64,000 bases of DNA from Brassica napus. Taxonomy: Eukaryota > Streptophyta > Magnoliopsida > Brassicales > Brassicaceae. Position numbers and translations under genes: made by a program. Shown here piece after piece: positions 1 through 11,771 of this stretch. The notes below the pieces were generated by a model. The model searched no databases and was not told the DNA's origin. It saw only the letters and a list, made by a program, of their open reading frames with translations. The stretch lies in the NCBI RefSeq assembly GCF_020379485.1, contig NC_063436.1:19528423-19592422 (forward strand), read 5' to 3'. Within the stretch, counting starts at the first letter, position 1; the number at the start of each line of letters is the position of its first letter.

Positions 1-831
1 CGTTGATATCACCCATTTCAGAGCCGGTCCTAGTTATTATGTGGCTAGAAGCCAATTAAAAAAATGTGGCTGATGTCCTTTGAACCCACAACCTGAAACA
101 CTAACACTAGACAAACCGCTGAGCTACTAAGAATTTTGTGTCCAGATGTTGCCGTTTAGAGTGATAATATTTGGCGACCGGAAGCACCAGCTTCATTGGC
201 TTCCCTCCAAGGCCGGCTACCCGTTTACAATTTGATGAAAATGGGACATTCCGATGATACGTTCGGGATAGCCATATATAATTTAGATCAACTTTCGTGT
301 AAAAACCATCTCATCCAATATGTCCGAGATATTCAGAGAATATAAAAATCTATATAAAATTTGCAAATTCTTAATTTCTTATGAAGTTAATAATTTTTAA
401 ATCTAACATATGTATTTATTTAAAATTTGTATATTTTAATTTTTTCTTTATTTTTTTAACATGTCAATTTGAACCTATTGAAATCTATGATACAATCAAA
501 TATATAAAATAAATGTGTATGATAAACAATATATCATATTTCAGTTAATATTTATAAATAACTAAATAAACAGTGGTTAATTTTAAATTCATTTTTTTTG
601 TCAATATACTATTAGATCTTAGCACGGGTCGTTGATGTAACGTCACTATAAACAGATCAACTAGTTTCTCACGTTCATTTTGAGTTTCCAAAGGGAAATG
701 AGATTAAATATTTGTAATATTGAAACTTGGACTTATGGAAAGGTGTGCCACATTATGGGTCTTGTGCTCTATTGGCCTCTTAAGATTAACTCTCAATGAT
801 GTTTTGTTCAATATAACACATCCTGTTGGTG
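1..831. other. Intergenic, no gene recognised
   Basis: AT-rich sequence without a coding signal I can support. It contains short poly-T runs near 590-600. The last part leads directly into a glycosyltransferase relic. Confidence 0.5.
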
Positions 832-945
832 GCAGCCATTGACGAGATAGAGAAAGTGATCAAGTGTGTAATGGAGCAAGATAGCGAAATGAGTAAACGG
901 GTCAAGCATACTAGACAAGAACCCAGCTGGTTCCTGCTACAAACA
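832..945 (+). pseudogene. UGT71B glycosyltransferase C-terminal relic
   Basis: Frame 832 reads DEIEKVIKCVMEQDSEMSKR, which matches the stretch near the C-terminus of UGT71B enzymes (the intact gene at 16921-18321 has [20 protein letters not shown]). Only about 35 codons remain, with no PSPG box upstream and no GGSS end downstream. EQDS followed by a Met recalls UGT71B1, the neighbour of APO4 in Arabidopsis. It lies tail to tail with the APO4 relic, so either the local order was rearranged or it is a separate copy. Family identity is fairly secure; the paralogue is inferred. Confidence 0.6.
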
Positions 946-984
946 GAATACTACTCTCTACGTTTCTTGATATGGACTTGAATT

Positions 985-1836
985 ACTGAAAGGAAAAGAT
1001 AAACCTCTTGGCTTCATCTCACAAGCGTATTTAGTATTGCTAACAAGTGCACTGGCATGGCTACAAAGGCTCGCGACAGCAGAGGCATGTCCGTAATAAT
1101 TTATGCCTTCGTTCACACGACTTTCTCGGGTACCAAATCATTCACACTGGATCTTTCCCAGTAATGAGTGCCCTGATAGCTCTCATATTTGAACACACCA
1201 CATAGCCGAGCTTTATGGCCGCTCGGTCTCGTGAACCTCTTTGCACCGATTGCAAACTTTTGAAGGATAAACTAGCAATGGTGTCTTCAGACCAGCTCTC
1301 ACTTTCTCCCACGCCATTAGAGCGTTTTTTTTTTGTACCATTAGAGCGTTTGTACCAACATACTTGAGATCTTCAGTGGCGTCACCGGGTTTCACCCCAC
1401 TCCATAGTATTCATGTAGCTTGTTGTTCTCAACCCGTATGTAACTACAGCATGTCTGAATCAAATGTTCTTCTTTGCCGATAAATACTTCAGAGCAGAAT
1501 CTGAAAGCTTAAGTCTTTATCAAAGCAGAGTTCTTGATTCAATAGCTTAGAAGCCAAGAAACTGAAAACTTACTTGCATGTCAAGACAGGAAACACTTTT
1601 AGAAGCAGAGTGACGTTAGTGAGTAGACTTCGTCTGGCTTTAAGGACTTCTTTATCCAAAGGAACAATCTCTGGGATTGGGTAATCTTTTGCTCTGTTTT
1701 CGATTCGTCTTTGAATCCTTGGCTGGATTCTTCTAAGCTTGTTGGCCATCGATTTGTTGGTTCTAGAAGGTGTACTTGAGTAACAAGCTACCTGAAAACG
1801 TCGCCACACTTTATGTCTCCAAATCCCCAAAGCCAA
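985..1836 (-). pseudogene. APO4: APO4 pseudogene (organellar RNA-binding APO family)
   Basis: APO proteins are plant organelle RNA-binding proteins with two zinc-finger-like APO motifs; APO4 is annotated as mitochondrial. Exon 1 (1574-1836) is open and ends at a good GTAAGT donor; it holds the family's RIENRAKDYPIPEIVPLDKE and KARRSLLTNV segments. The next block, with the first C-x2-C motif, is missing: only about 170 bp separate exon 1 from the piece at 1213-1395 that reads LKYVGTNALM and VCNRCKEVH. That piece has a short duplication with a poly-T (about 1320-1350). After it a frame change is needed to read CGVFKYES and GTHYWE, then a deletion, then NYYGHASAVASLCSH and KYACEMKPRGLSFPF. At least two frame breaks and a lost exon make it non-functional. 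Confidence 0.85.
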
Positions 1837-2591
1837 ATTAGTCTATACAAAGAACAACAGGTTAATAAAGTAACAAAGACATGATTCGATTCCTCCAGCA
1901 CAAGCAGGGCAGAGTTTGACAGCAAAATCGATTCAAAAGTGCCGAACTTTCGATAGCTAAAACAAAATTAGAAGCAAAAGCATATCGTGTTATGGTTACA
2001 TTTTATGTGAAATTTACCCTAGAAATTGTTTTTCAGCTTTGATGGTTTTTAATTTTTCTATGTTTCATGATTTTAACGTTGTAATATTTTTATTTCAGGA
2101 ATATAAAATACATAAAGAAATGTCATAAAAACAATTTGATTTTTTATATCTCTTTCATGTCACTTATTTAGACAATTTTAGTACCTTCTCCAATGGTAGG
2201 TTGTAGAAAAGTTCATAATCAAAAAGTAATAATATAAATACAGAAAAGTAGGAAAAAGAAATTAGTTGAGGTTCTTTAAACTTTATCTTTAGAACTGGTT
2301 CGTAAACATTAGTGCCACATGTTTTTATTTTCATTTGCTAATATTTATTTAAAGTAATTAAATTAAAATATATAAATATAATACATTAAAATATTAATTT
2401 ATTTTCGTTAAGCACTCCAAATCACTATTTCCACCGATGGAGATGGTCTAATGCTCTCTTTTTCTGGTGCTACCACGTCCTAATTCAAAGCACCAAAATG
2501 CAATACGTCAACTTTCTTTTTTCGTAACATGTTATTTGGTGTGCTCGCGAGTGGACTAAAAATCTTTACCAGCTCAAATAATAGTATAAGT
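1837..2591. other. Intergenic, no gene recognised
   Basis: AT-rich DNA upstream of the APO4 relic. It probably includes the old APO4 5' leader and promoter; nothing else could be supported. Confidence 0.4.
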
Positions 2592-2792
2592 AAGAATATG
2601 TTTGTTGTAGGATCTTTTAGCGTAATATAAAATACGATTTCTTAGTTTTTAACTGAAAAAGCTAAGAAATTTATCTTAAATAAAAGATATAAGAAACGTT
2701 TCTTAGTTTTTTTAGTTAAAAATTAAGAGACCGTATCTTATATTACGTTAAAAGACTCAACCTAAAATACATGTAATAAACATGCTCTAAGC
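2592..2792. mobile_element. Hairpin MITE, Harbinger-like GAGCATG ends
   Basis: About 200 bp that fold back on themselves. The left arm (TTTTAGCGTAATATAAAATACG, read 2617-2638) pairs with the right arm near 2729-2755 (CCGTATCTTATATTACGTTAAAAG). The right end, read on -, is CTTAGAGCATGTTTATTA. The same family with similar arms occurs at 43430-43628. There is no coding capacity. Long near-perfect arms make it a possible small-RNA source. Confidence 0.65.
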
Positions 2793-3649
2793 AGCCCATG
2801 TTATTTATCGACACATCTATTTGACTATTTCTACGAAGAGTAACTTGGGCTTCACCATTCTTATCCTAACAGTGCATATACATTTGAAAGTTGACCTAAT
2901 TCAGCCCAAACATCGTACCACCGTCTTCTTCATTTCACCGGTGTTTGTTTTACCTCCTCCTCCACTAGTGTTAACTATATTTCTTTAAGTTCATGCTCTG
3001 AATGCCTACCAACAGTTTAAATGTAAGTTTGATCAAAATTCCATCTATTCATAGAGTTTTTCCATTAACTTCGATTTTCTTGATCAACATGGATTATATT
3101 TTTAGACTTTCAAAAAGTTATGACTTTAGCTGTTTTCTATAAACTATTTGGTATATTTGGAAGAATGGTAATAAAAAAAATTAAAAACAAAAATAGAAAA
3201 TCACATGAGATTTTGGGTGTAGTGGAAATTGATGGTACAATATGGATCGAGGAACAATTCTTGGATTAACAAACCTAAGGGTAATAGTCCTAGTTAGTTG
3301 AGCCAACCTTTAAGAGACCTAGGATGGTACTCCAAATATGATAAGAACAAAATATGACTATTTCACTATTTGGAGTATTTTATTAATAGAGCGTGGAAAG
3401 AACAAAATATGTTTTAAGGTCAAGGATGGTTTTACATAAATAGATACTTAGAAGATTATGTCATAAGGGATATGAATATCGGACAAAGGTTGTCTACACT
3501 CCTGTTTACACTCTATGCAGAATATGGAGCGTTGATATTGACCATGAAATGCTAAAAACCCTATAGATTTTAGGCATAGTGTTTGTAACAAACGGTTTTC
3601 AACTAATAAAAATGATGTCTACACCAAATAACAGGTCGGCTTTTCATTA
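2793..3649. other. Intergenic, no gene recognised
   Basis: No supported coding region. The sequence is ordinary AT-rich spacer up to the proposed Helitron start. Confidence 0.4.
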
Positions 3650-6600
3650 TCTAATTATATAAAAAATTGTTTGGTTCTCTCCAGAACGCGCCACCTAGGA
3701 TCCAGCGTGGAAAGTCGTGCAAGGAGAGCGCGACACGTCATCTCCCTCTCTCAAAACGCATCGTTTCATTTAACTTAGAACTCTAATTATTGCGGGCTTT
3801 GCTATGTGTTTTAGGCTTATGTTTCGATGTGGAGAACAGCCCATAAGATCGAAACTAGCTTCTTCTTCGATTTTAGGGTTCATCTTAGTCTTCGATCCGT
3901 GAGCATCTTCACCACCAACAATGGAGTTCCTGGAGGAGGCGTGAGTTGAATGGTCTTGCAAAATTTCTGTTAGAAAATTTGATTGCGTCTTTACGGCTTC
4001 ATTTCTTATCCTTCTAAACGTTAGAAGTCATTAATACATCGCTTTAACAAACCTCTTAATACCGTCAACCAATCAGACATTGAATACATCTTATCTCTCT
4101 GTAAGTCGGTCTCTCTGCCTCTATAAAGTTAATCCCTCTTTCCTTGAAAACGACGAAGCAATCTTACTTCCTCTAAAATGGCTTCCTCATCAATTCTTCT
4201 TTCTGATCTGAAGTTTGGCCAATGTTGTTCTTCCGCTGTTGAGGTTAGATTGCTCAGATTCTGGGAAGACATGAATGTCAAACGCGGTGACGAGTTATGC
4301 TCTTCAAAGGTGAATATGTTCTTAAACTCATGTTCATAGTGTTCGTCTGTTCATAGTGTTCTTCATAGTCTTCTTATGTTCTTAAACTCATGTTCATAGT
4401 GTTCTTAAATTGAACAATATGAAACTTTTATATTCGGATCTCAGTTAACAATCTTCTGAAAGATTAATTTAGAAACCGTTTGTGCTTCTATTCTTTAGCC
4501 ATGTTCATATCTGGAACATCCTTTCTTGATAAGTACGATGACAACTCTGGGACAAATCTGGCGTCATACTTCATAGATGCATGGTCTCTGGTTGCAACGC
4601 TTAAGAATCTGTCTGGTTAGTTCTGCGTTTAAACTCCAGGAAGATATCATATCATCATCATCTGGTTGTTGCTATTATCATCTGAGGTTTCTTTGTTTTA
4701 AACCACCAGTAAAAAAAATTATCTTGATCATATAGACTTGTGCTAATCATGTACTGATATACACCAAATGATGATGAAACTGATATCTTGATCATATAGA
4801 TTTGTGCTAGACCGTGGTCGTTTGAATTTCTTGAGCTATAGGTTAAGAGAAGAGTTTGGGGATAACTGTGGAATCGTGAATGTTTCAATCATGGTTAAGA
4901 GAAGAGTCTTTGTCTACTGAGAGTAAGCAAACGGCGATGAAAGACTATGGAGCATGTTCGTCGCAAGAAGCGGAGACGGGTCTGTGGAGACTGAGGTCGG
5001 AGCCTCCGTCTATTGATGGATATGGTGGTCGTATTGTTACAGGAGTTTCTGTTTGGTGTGTGCTTCAACGGCCAACGTAAATTTGGTGGTGTTTGGCTGC
5101 AGTGCTTCACAAAGACGTATGATATTTTTTGTTACTATACAACAAGTCATATTTGTTGTTTGGAACAAAACGATTACAAGGTTCAATGTTAAAGTCAAAC
5201 ACGAGACTGATTCGTGAGTTATATATTTTTTTTTTTACTATTTCAAGATTCATCATCTTTGGTGTTTTTTTTTTCCAATGTTTCAATTTGTATAATCAAC
5301 TCACCTTTGTTTAGATGTTGTGTTGGTCTATGTAGTTAATATTCACGGATGTTATTCTCAGTAAGTAAATATGAATACGTTGTTTGCAATTTTATAAAAA
5401 AAAAAAACAGAGTATTTTCACCACTGTTTCTGTATCTCAAAACATATTTTAAGAGTCTCTGTGATTCGATAAAACGTATATATTTCATAAAGGAGCTTAT
5501 AATGCACTCATATTACTTAATTAGTATATCTGCCAAACCATGATAAAGCAATGCTTATTATACTATTCAACCAAAACTGAAATAAATAGAGAAAGAAAAA
5601 TCTTATTTGAGCTAATATGCTGAAGACGGCGTGGGACGTGGGTGCGAGACCTTTCTGAACACGGGTAGTGCTCAGCCATGCCATGCTAACATTCGCGATT
5701 CGCCAATGCTTCTTCTTCTTCTATTTTCTAAATGTTATCATTCTTTTATACACGTCTTTGAAAAAAAAATTAATCTCACAAGAAATTGGCCATAACTGCA
5801 GGAAGCTTCAAGTTTAAGGTTTGTGTGAACAGCTAAGTTCTCTCTTTCTCTCTTAAGAAATTCTTATGAATCATCAGTAAGAAGAAGAAGGAGCATTTCG
5901 TGATTTTCCTAAAATTTTAGAAAATCTCTGGCTTGAAAGCCGAATGACTAAAATGTGACTCTACAGATCAATGCTTGAACTGCAGATACAAAAAAAACAC
6001 AGTTTGAGGAGAAGACTCGGAATTTAGAAGATGTATCAGCAAAACATGTATTGAGATGCAGAGATGAAAAGAACAACTTGGGTTACGGAAAAAAATGGCG
6101 AAAAAAATTATAAAAAAATTCGAATTTAAAAACATATAATCTGAAACAATAAATTTTTATTTATTATTTGTATTTATACATCTAAAATACTAGGATCTTT
6201 TTACCTATTAAATAAAATATTTTGGTCATTTTTTTCCTTATGATCTATTTTTGTGACAGAAATATGAAAATAGTCTTCATAATCCAATACAATTCTATAA
6301 ACCGTATGTTTTTGTAATCATTTGTATTATGGTATAATTATTTAAACGCCAATCATAAGTTTCAATGGAAATTTACCAATTTATAACTTCTAAAATTTTA
6401 AAGTTAAAAACATAACAAATACGAAAAAGACCAAAAAACAAGTTAACAAATACTACAATTTACTCTTACATCTCAACCACAAAGTATACAATATTAATAA
6501 CTTCTCACTTATATATATATAATCAATAATAATAAATATAATATGCACCACATAAGTGATAATAACTTACAGTAAACAACATGAATTTTCAGCAAGAACT

Positions 6601-6810
6601 GATGTAAAGCCATCCAAAGAAAAAAAAGAAAACATAACTAATTTGCAAGATAGCAGAGTTTCTTTAGATTTAAAAAAAAAGGAAAACAAATACAGAACTA
6701 GACTACTATTTTAATTTTAAGTTAATAAAAATTTATATTAAATATTTATTTTAACTGTTTTAATTATTTTCAAAATAATATATCCCGCCCGTAGGGCGGG
6801 CCGACCCTAG
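3650..6810 (+). mobile_element. Helitron with RPA-like fragment
   Basis: The 3' end is clear: a GC-rich hairpin (6784-6800, CCCGCCCGTAGGGCGGG) followed by CCGACCCTAG at 6801-6810 and a host T, the usual Helitron CTAG|T terminus. The proposed 5' end is A|TCTAATTATATAAAA at 3650, followed by GC-richer sequence; this end is less certain. Inside are an RPA-like coding fragment (4178-4318), a second coding-like piece near 4500-4618, and short direct repeats (4317-4405 and 4718-4818). Helitrons in Brassicaceae often carry RPA-like OB-fold genes, which supports the assignment. No Rep/helicase domain is visible, so it is non-autonomous. Confidence 0.7.
4178..4318 (+). pseudogene. RPA70-like / Helitron RPA N-terminal fragment
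   Basis: ATG at 4178 opens MASSSILLSDLKFGQ, then EVRLLRFWEDMNVKRGDEL. This is the typical start of the replication protein A (DUF223, OB-fold) domain found in plant RPA1-like proteins and in Helitron-encoded RPA. About 47 codons can be read before the similarity fades near a possible splice site (AAG|GTGAAT at about 4308). A coding-like piece at 4500-4618 (ISGTSFLDKYDDNSG) may be a further exon. It is probably cargo or a remnant of the Helitron rather than a working single-strand DNA-binding protein. Confidence 0.65.
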
Positions 6811-6996
6811 TTTATATGAAAAAATTTCAAAGATATAATGAGTTTTTCCCTAACTTTACAATTCAGCATATGTCAGATGTAATGAATATTATGGCAGAAA
6901 GAATTGCACGTATGCTCAAAATCTACATTCAGTTATAGCGTATGTTACAAAAAAGATCGACATCCGTGTACCACCAATCTATCTATCTAAATCAAA

Positions 6997-8076
6997 CTAG
7001 ATTTTTCACCCGCACATCCGTGCGGGTAGATTTTCATTTTATAAATATATAACATATACCATCGCAAAACTTTCAAATATATAATTTACATTTTAGTGTT
7101 ATATATTGTGTAAATCTATAATGTTATTGGTTATGTTTCTTATTCGATATTATTAATGTATAATGATTTGTTTTATATATTTTACTTTATTATTAATTGT
7201 TATTTTACATTAATATATTTTTAAGTTTGGTAAAATAAATTCATAGTATGAAATAAACAAATGGAAAATCTCCTTCATTTTTTCTAATTTTTATAGATTG
7301 AATACAACACATTTTAAAATTTTATTTAGTTAGTTACTATAGAACTGATATTTTCTTAGCATGTTTTATATTTCTATGTTATTTATTTTAGTGTATTGTA
7401 GGATTTTATAAGTAAATAGATTATAATAATACTATATTATTAATTATGAAATCAATCGCTGCATTAATTTAAAAATATTTTAAAATTTTATTAAGATTTT
7501 GTTAGATTTTTTCCAACATATTTTGTTATAAGTAAAAATAAAATTTCAATGTACAATTAAAATTTATTTATTAATATCTATATAATTTATAAGATTTTTT
7601 AGAAATGTTATATATTAAATATATTAACTTAAATAATCAAATAGATGTAATTGATGAAATAGATCTAGTATGAATTTTTTATGGTATTTTTTTTTTAATA
7701 AAGAAGATATAGAATATAATTATAAAATTTGAAAAATAGCATACACTTTTATTTTATTTTGTTTTATAATAAAATCATATTTAAATTAATGTATAATAGT
7801 ATATATTATTAATTACGAAATTAATCAATGGTATTAATTTAAATAAAATATTTTAAATTTTTAAAAATATTTTGTTAGATTTTTTCTCAACATTTTGTTA
7901 TAACTAAAAATAAAATTTAAATTTACATTTAAAATTAATTTATTATTAATATCTTTATATATTTAATAGATTAATATAAATAATTAAATAAATGTAATTA
8001 ATGAAATGGACCTAATAAGGCTAGTATTACTTTTTTATGGTAGATAAAAATGGTACTTCTCTTTTAATAGAGAAGA
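6997..8076 (-). mobile_element. Non-autonomous Helitron, minus strand
   Basis: Read on the minus strand, the 3' end is a hairpin (7010-7025; CCCGCACGGATGTGCGGG) followed by TGAAAAATCTAG and a host T (A at 6996 on +). The 5' end on minus is TCTTCTCTATTAAAAGAG at 8076, preceded by a host A (T at 8077 on +). Insertion between A and T, the CTAG end and the hairpin all fit a Helitron. The interior is very AT-rich and non-coding. Confidence 0.72.
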
Positions 8077-8879
8077 TTTCTTTTAACGTAGACATTTCGG
8101 ATGAGTTTCTTTTACAAATTATAATTTGTTTTTGTCAACATATTGTTTGTTAATCTATATAGAATTTGAACACGTTCTAGTACAATTTTGATTAGACTAA
8201 ACCACAAACATACACAAAGAGATGAGATAACAAATTATATTATCTAAAAACAATATTTAAGAAATTTGTATTTTATTAATTTTTGTGAGAATGGTCTATA
8301 ATATTTTATTTATTGAAGAACTGTCACATAAGATTTCAACTTTAAATAAATATAAGAATTGAAAAATACAAAATGAAAAATCTTAGAATTAATATATAAA
8401 AACTATTAAACCAAATGTCATTTTGTAAGGAGTCAACCTTTTATTATTAAAATTTAGTTAAATAATCCAATAGTTAAATTCTTATTTATGTGTATTAATA
8501 ATAAAATATTAATACTGTATATTTAGTTACATATTTAAATTTTATTTCTTAAAAACATTAATCATTCAAAGATTGACATGTGTTTCCATAGTTTTTATTA
8601 AAGTTTGTGTTGTTTCCCATTAACTTAAATACTCTGTTTAGAAACTTCCAATAGAGATGGTATCAAAATATTCATTTTGAGAACTTCTATCAAAATGGGT
8701 AAAAGCAGCTCCAAATCCGATATTTCAAAGAGTATTTTGAAATTAAAAATTTGAGAAAACAAGTAAAACATGATAAATTATGAGGAATTGTTATTTGTAG
8801 TGATATGAAATTAAAATAAGATTAAACCCTCTGATAAACATGCTATGTGTCTTCTGTTAATAGTCCACTGTTTTATTAA
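8077..8879. other. Intergenic, AT-rich
   Basis: No coding signal. This is plain spacer between the minus-strand Helitron and the foldback element. Confidence 0.4.
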
Positions 8880-8888
8880 ATTAAAATA

Positions 8889-10086
8889 AGATTTTTAACT
8901 TTAAAACCTTTCAACTAAATTTTTTCGAGTAAAAATTCTCAAATTAAGTATATAGTAAAATAACTTTCAAACTAATTTTATTTAATAAATTAAACCTTCT
9001 GTCTACAGCGCCGGTCATAATTATCACTACTACCAGTAAAATTTTAGTTTATGAGTTTTTACATTAAATAAATATAGTTGACAGATTTTACCATTAAAGA
9101 TTTTAAAATTAAAAATATAAAAATTTAATAAAATTAAGTAAAAATTATTAAATTAAAAAAATTCAAAATCAGTATTTTTAAAATTAATGCAAATAGATGA
9201 GATTGATTTGTTTTAAAATCAGCATTATGTAACGTATAAATTGAAAATGTAAAAAAGACCAGAAAATATAATAAAAATAATCTAAAATTTTACTAACTGG
9301 TAGTAGTAATTCTTTTGACCAACACTAGAGATAAACTAATTATCTAAAATATTAGTAACCAACATTTTCAAACTAGCACTTCAAATAAATTTTATTTATG
9401 TGAATCGATGAAATATATATATTTTAAAATCCATATTATATGTGGTAGTTAAAACTCGTAATTATAATTTTAATGTGAATCGAGTAAAGTTTAGTCAGAC
9501 TAGGCTATATTCACATTAAAATTTTAGTTGCGGGTTTTAGCTCCCACATATAATATAGATTTTAAAATAAATCTATCTCATTGATACATCATAATTCATT
9601 TGAAGTGCTAATTTTGAAAATGGTTGTTACTAATTTTTAAATAATTAGTTTTTCTCTAGTGTCGGTCAAAATAACCATTACTATCGGTAAATATTTAGAT
9701 AATTGTATTATATTTTTTTGTTTTGCTTTTTTATTTTAATTTATACATAAATGTTGTTTTCAAAATAAATCAAACTCATCTATTTGCATAAACTTTCAAA
9801 ATGCTAATTTTGAAAATTATGTTACTAATTTTAGAATATGTTTTTATATTTTTACATATTTTTGAGTTTTTAGATCTTTAATGAAAAAATCTTCCAACTA
9901 TGTTTATTTAATGTAAAAATCTTTAAACTAAAGATTTATCGGTAATAATAGTAATTATGACCGGCAATGTAGACATAGAGTTTAATTCATTAAATAAAAT
10001 TAATTTAGAGGTTATTTTAAAAAATATTGAGTTAAAGAGTTTTTGCTCAAAATAAATTTAGTTAAAGGATTTTAATGTTAAAATCT
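8889..10086. mobile_element. Foldback MULE-type element, 1.2 kb
   Basis: This is a near full-length inverted repeat. The arms of about 590 bp meet near 9490, where ATTTTAATGTGAAT faces ATTCACATTAAAAT. Landmarks pair across the whole length: CGCCGGTCATAATTAT near 9008 with ATAATAGTAATTATGACCGGC near 9946, and ACTTTAAAACCTTTCAACTAA near 8900 with TTAGTTAAAGGATTTTAATGTT near 10058. The ends start AGATTTT(T)AAC. The element is flanked by an exact 9-bp direct repeat ATTAAAATA (8880-8888 and 10087-10095), the duplication length of Mutator-like elements. There is no transposase. It ends about 210 bp before the HYR1 start codon. Confidence 0.85.
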
Positions 10087-10295
10087 ATTAAAATACATAT
10101 TTCATTTTTAAATTAACACACGTTCTCAGCACGTAGATGCACTAAAGATAACTTAAACAAAATATGTGGAAGATGTCCACGTTACGTGCCATGTATACAT
10201 AAGACAAACGCTTATAGCTTCAACGTCAAACGGTTTACAATAACCACTGAAACCATTTTTCACTAAAGGAAAAAACAATTGAAAACAATTAAGCA

Positions 10296-11771
10296 TTGGG
10301 AAAAATGAGACTGGAGCTGGTCTTCATACCTTCACCTGGTGACGGCCATATCCGGCCATTAGTGGAGGTTGCTAAGCTCCTTGTCGACTGTGACGAGAAT
10401 ATCTCCGTCACCGTCGTCATCATCCCTCAGATGCATGGATTCAGTAGCGGCAGCTCTTCCTCCTACATCGCTTCTCTCTCCACCGCATCTGAACCCCGCC
10501 TTCGCTACAACGTTCTCTCCCTCGTCGATGAACCAAACTCCGATGACCCCAAACAAAACTTCCTCACCTACATCGATAACTTCAAGCCGCACCTCAGAGC
10601 CACGGTGGAGAGCCTCACTGACCAGGGTCAATTCGAGTCGCGGCTTGCTGGATTCGTGGTGGACATGTTCTGCACGGCGATGATCGATGTGGCCAACGAG
10701 TTCGGCGTTCCTAGCTACCTGTTCTACACCTCCAACGCTACGTTTCTCGGATTGCAATCTCATGTTCAGTATCTCAACGACGTTAAGAAATATGACGTCA
10801 GCGATTTGAAGGATTCCGACATAACTGAGTTGGAAGTCCCAAGTCTGTCTCGGCCTTTACCAGTTAAGTGCTTCCCCTCCGTGATGTTAAGTAAGGAGTG
10901 GATGCCGCTTTTTATCAGCCATGCTAGAAGATTCAAAGAGACCAAGGGTATTTTGGTAAATACGTTTGCTGAACTGGAGCCTCAAGCTATGAAGTTTTTC
11001 TCCGGAGGAGATAATCATCTTCCTAAGGTATATCCAGTAGGGCCCGTTTTAAACATCAAAACCAACGGTTCAGATTCAATGGATAATAAGCAGGCAGAGA
11101 TCCTACGGTGGTTGGACGAGCAGCCTCGTGAATCAGTTGTGTTCCTCTGTTTTGGGAGCATGGGAGGGTTCCGTGAGGACCAAGCAAAGGAGATCGCAAT
11201 AGCCCTAGAGCGAAGTGGTCATCGTTTTCTTTGGTCTCTCCGCAGTGCGAAGCCAAAGGGAACGATGGGACCTCCGGGAGAATTCACAAACCTTGAAGAG
11301 ATTCTCCCGGAGGGGTTCTTGGACCAGACGGCGAAGATAGGGAAGATTATCGGTTGGGCTCCACAGAGCGCCATACTAGCAAACCCTGCTGTCCGAGGGT
11401 TCGTGACGCACTGTGGATGGAACTCAACACTAGAGAGTATCTGGTTCGGTGTTCCAATAGCCACTTGGCCTCTTTACGCCGAGCAACAAGTTAACGCGTT
11501 CGAGATGGTGGAGGAGCTGGGGCTAGCGGTGGAGATCCGAAACTCTTTCCGAGCAGATTTTATGGCGGAGGAGTCAGAGTTAGTGACGGCGGAGGAGATA
11601 GAGAGGGGTATCCGCTGTCTAATGGAACTGGATAGGGATGTAAAGGATAGAGTGAAGGAGATGACTGAGAAGAGCCATGTGGCTTTGATGGAAGGTGGGT
11701 CTTCACATGCTTCTATTCTAATGTTCATTCAAGACGTCACCAAAAATCTCTTGAATGTTCCCAAATCTTAG
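10296..11771 (+). CDS. HYR1: UDP-glycosyltransferase 71B2 / HYR1-like
   Basis: Single-exon family-1 UDP-sugar glycosyltransferase of 491 residues, transferring glucose from UDP-glucose to small acceptors in the cytosol. Arabidopsis HYR1 (UGT71B2) was identified through glucosylation of hypostatin. The N-terminal acceptor half has the catalytic His in PSPGDGH (residue 18) and its partner Asp in GFVVDMF (residue 123). The C-terminal half has the full 44-residue PSPG box from W354 (WAPQ ... HCGWNS ... AEQ), ending in Gln as expected for glucose donors. The segments IIPQMHGFSS and YDVSDLKDSD are those I recall from HYR1. Met4 (10305) is an equally good start and matches the usual MKLEL family start. 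It sits in tandem with the gene at 12382. The 5' flank is dominated by the foldback element. Confidence 0.93.
   Translation: MGKMRLELVFIPSPGDGHIRPLVEVAKLLVDCDENISVTVVIIPQMHGFSSGSSSSYIASLSTASEPRLRYNVLSLVDEPNSDDPKQNFLTYIDNFKPHLRATVESLTDQGQFESRLAGFVVDMFCTAMIDVANEFGVPSYLFYTSNATFLGLQSHVQYLNDVKKYDVSDLKDSDITELEVPSLSRPLPVKCFPSVMLSKEWMPLFISHARRFKETKGILVNTFAELEPQAMKFFSGGDNHLPKVYPVGPVLNIKTNGSDSMDNKQAEILRWLDEQPRESVVFLCFGSMGGFREDQAKEIAIALERSGHRFLWSLRSAKPKGTMGPPGEFTNLEEILPEGFLDQTAKIGKIIGWAPQSAILANPAVRGFVTHCGWNSTLESIWFGVPIATWPLYAEQQVNAFEMVEELGLAVEIRNSFRADFMAEESELVTAEEIERGIRCLMELDRDVKDRVKEMTEKSHVALMEGGSSHASILMFIQDVTKNLLNVPKS

Noticed and set aside
10359..11728. Antisense and alternate-frame open frames of 66-134 codons within HYR1
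   Set aside because: They overlap the intact glycosyltransferase frame and reflect its codon composition; no family features.
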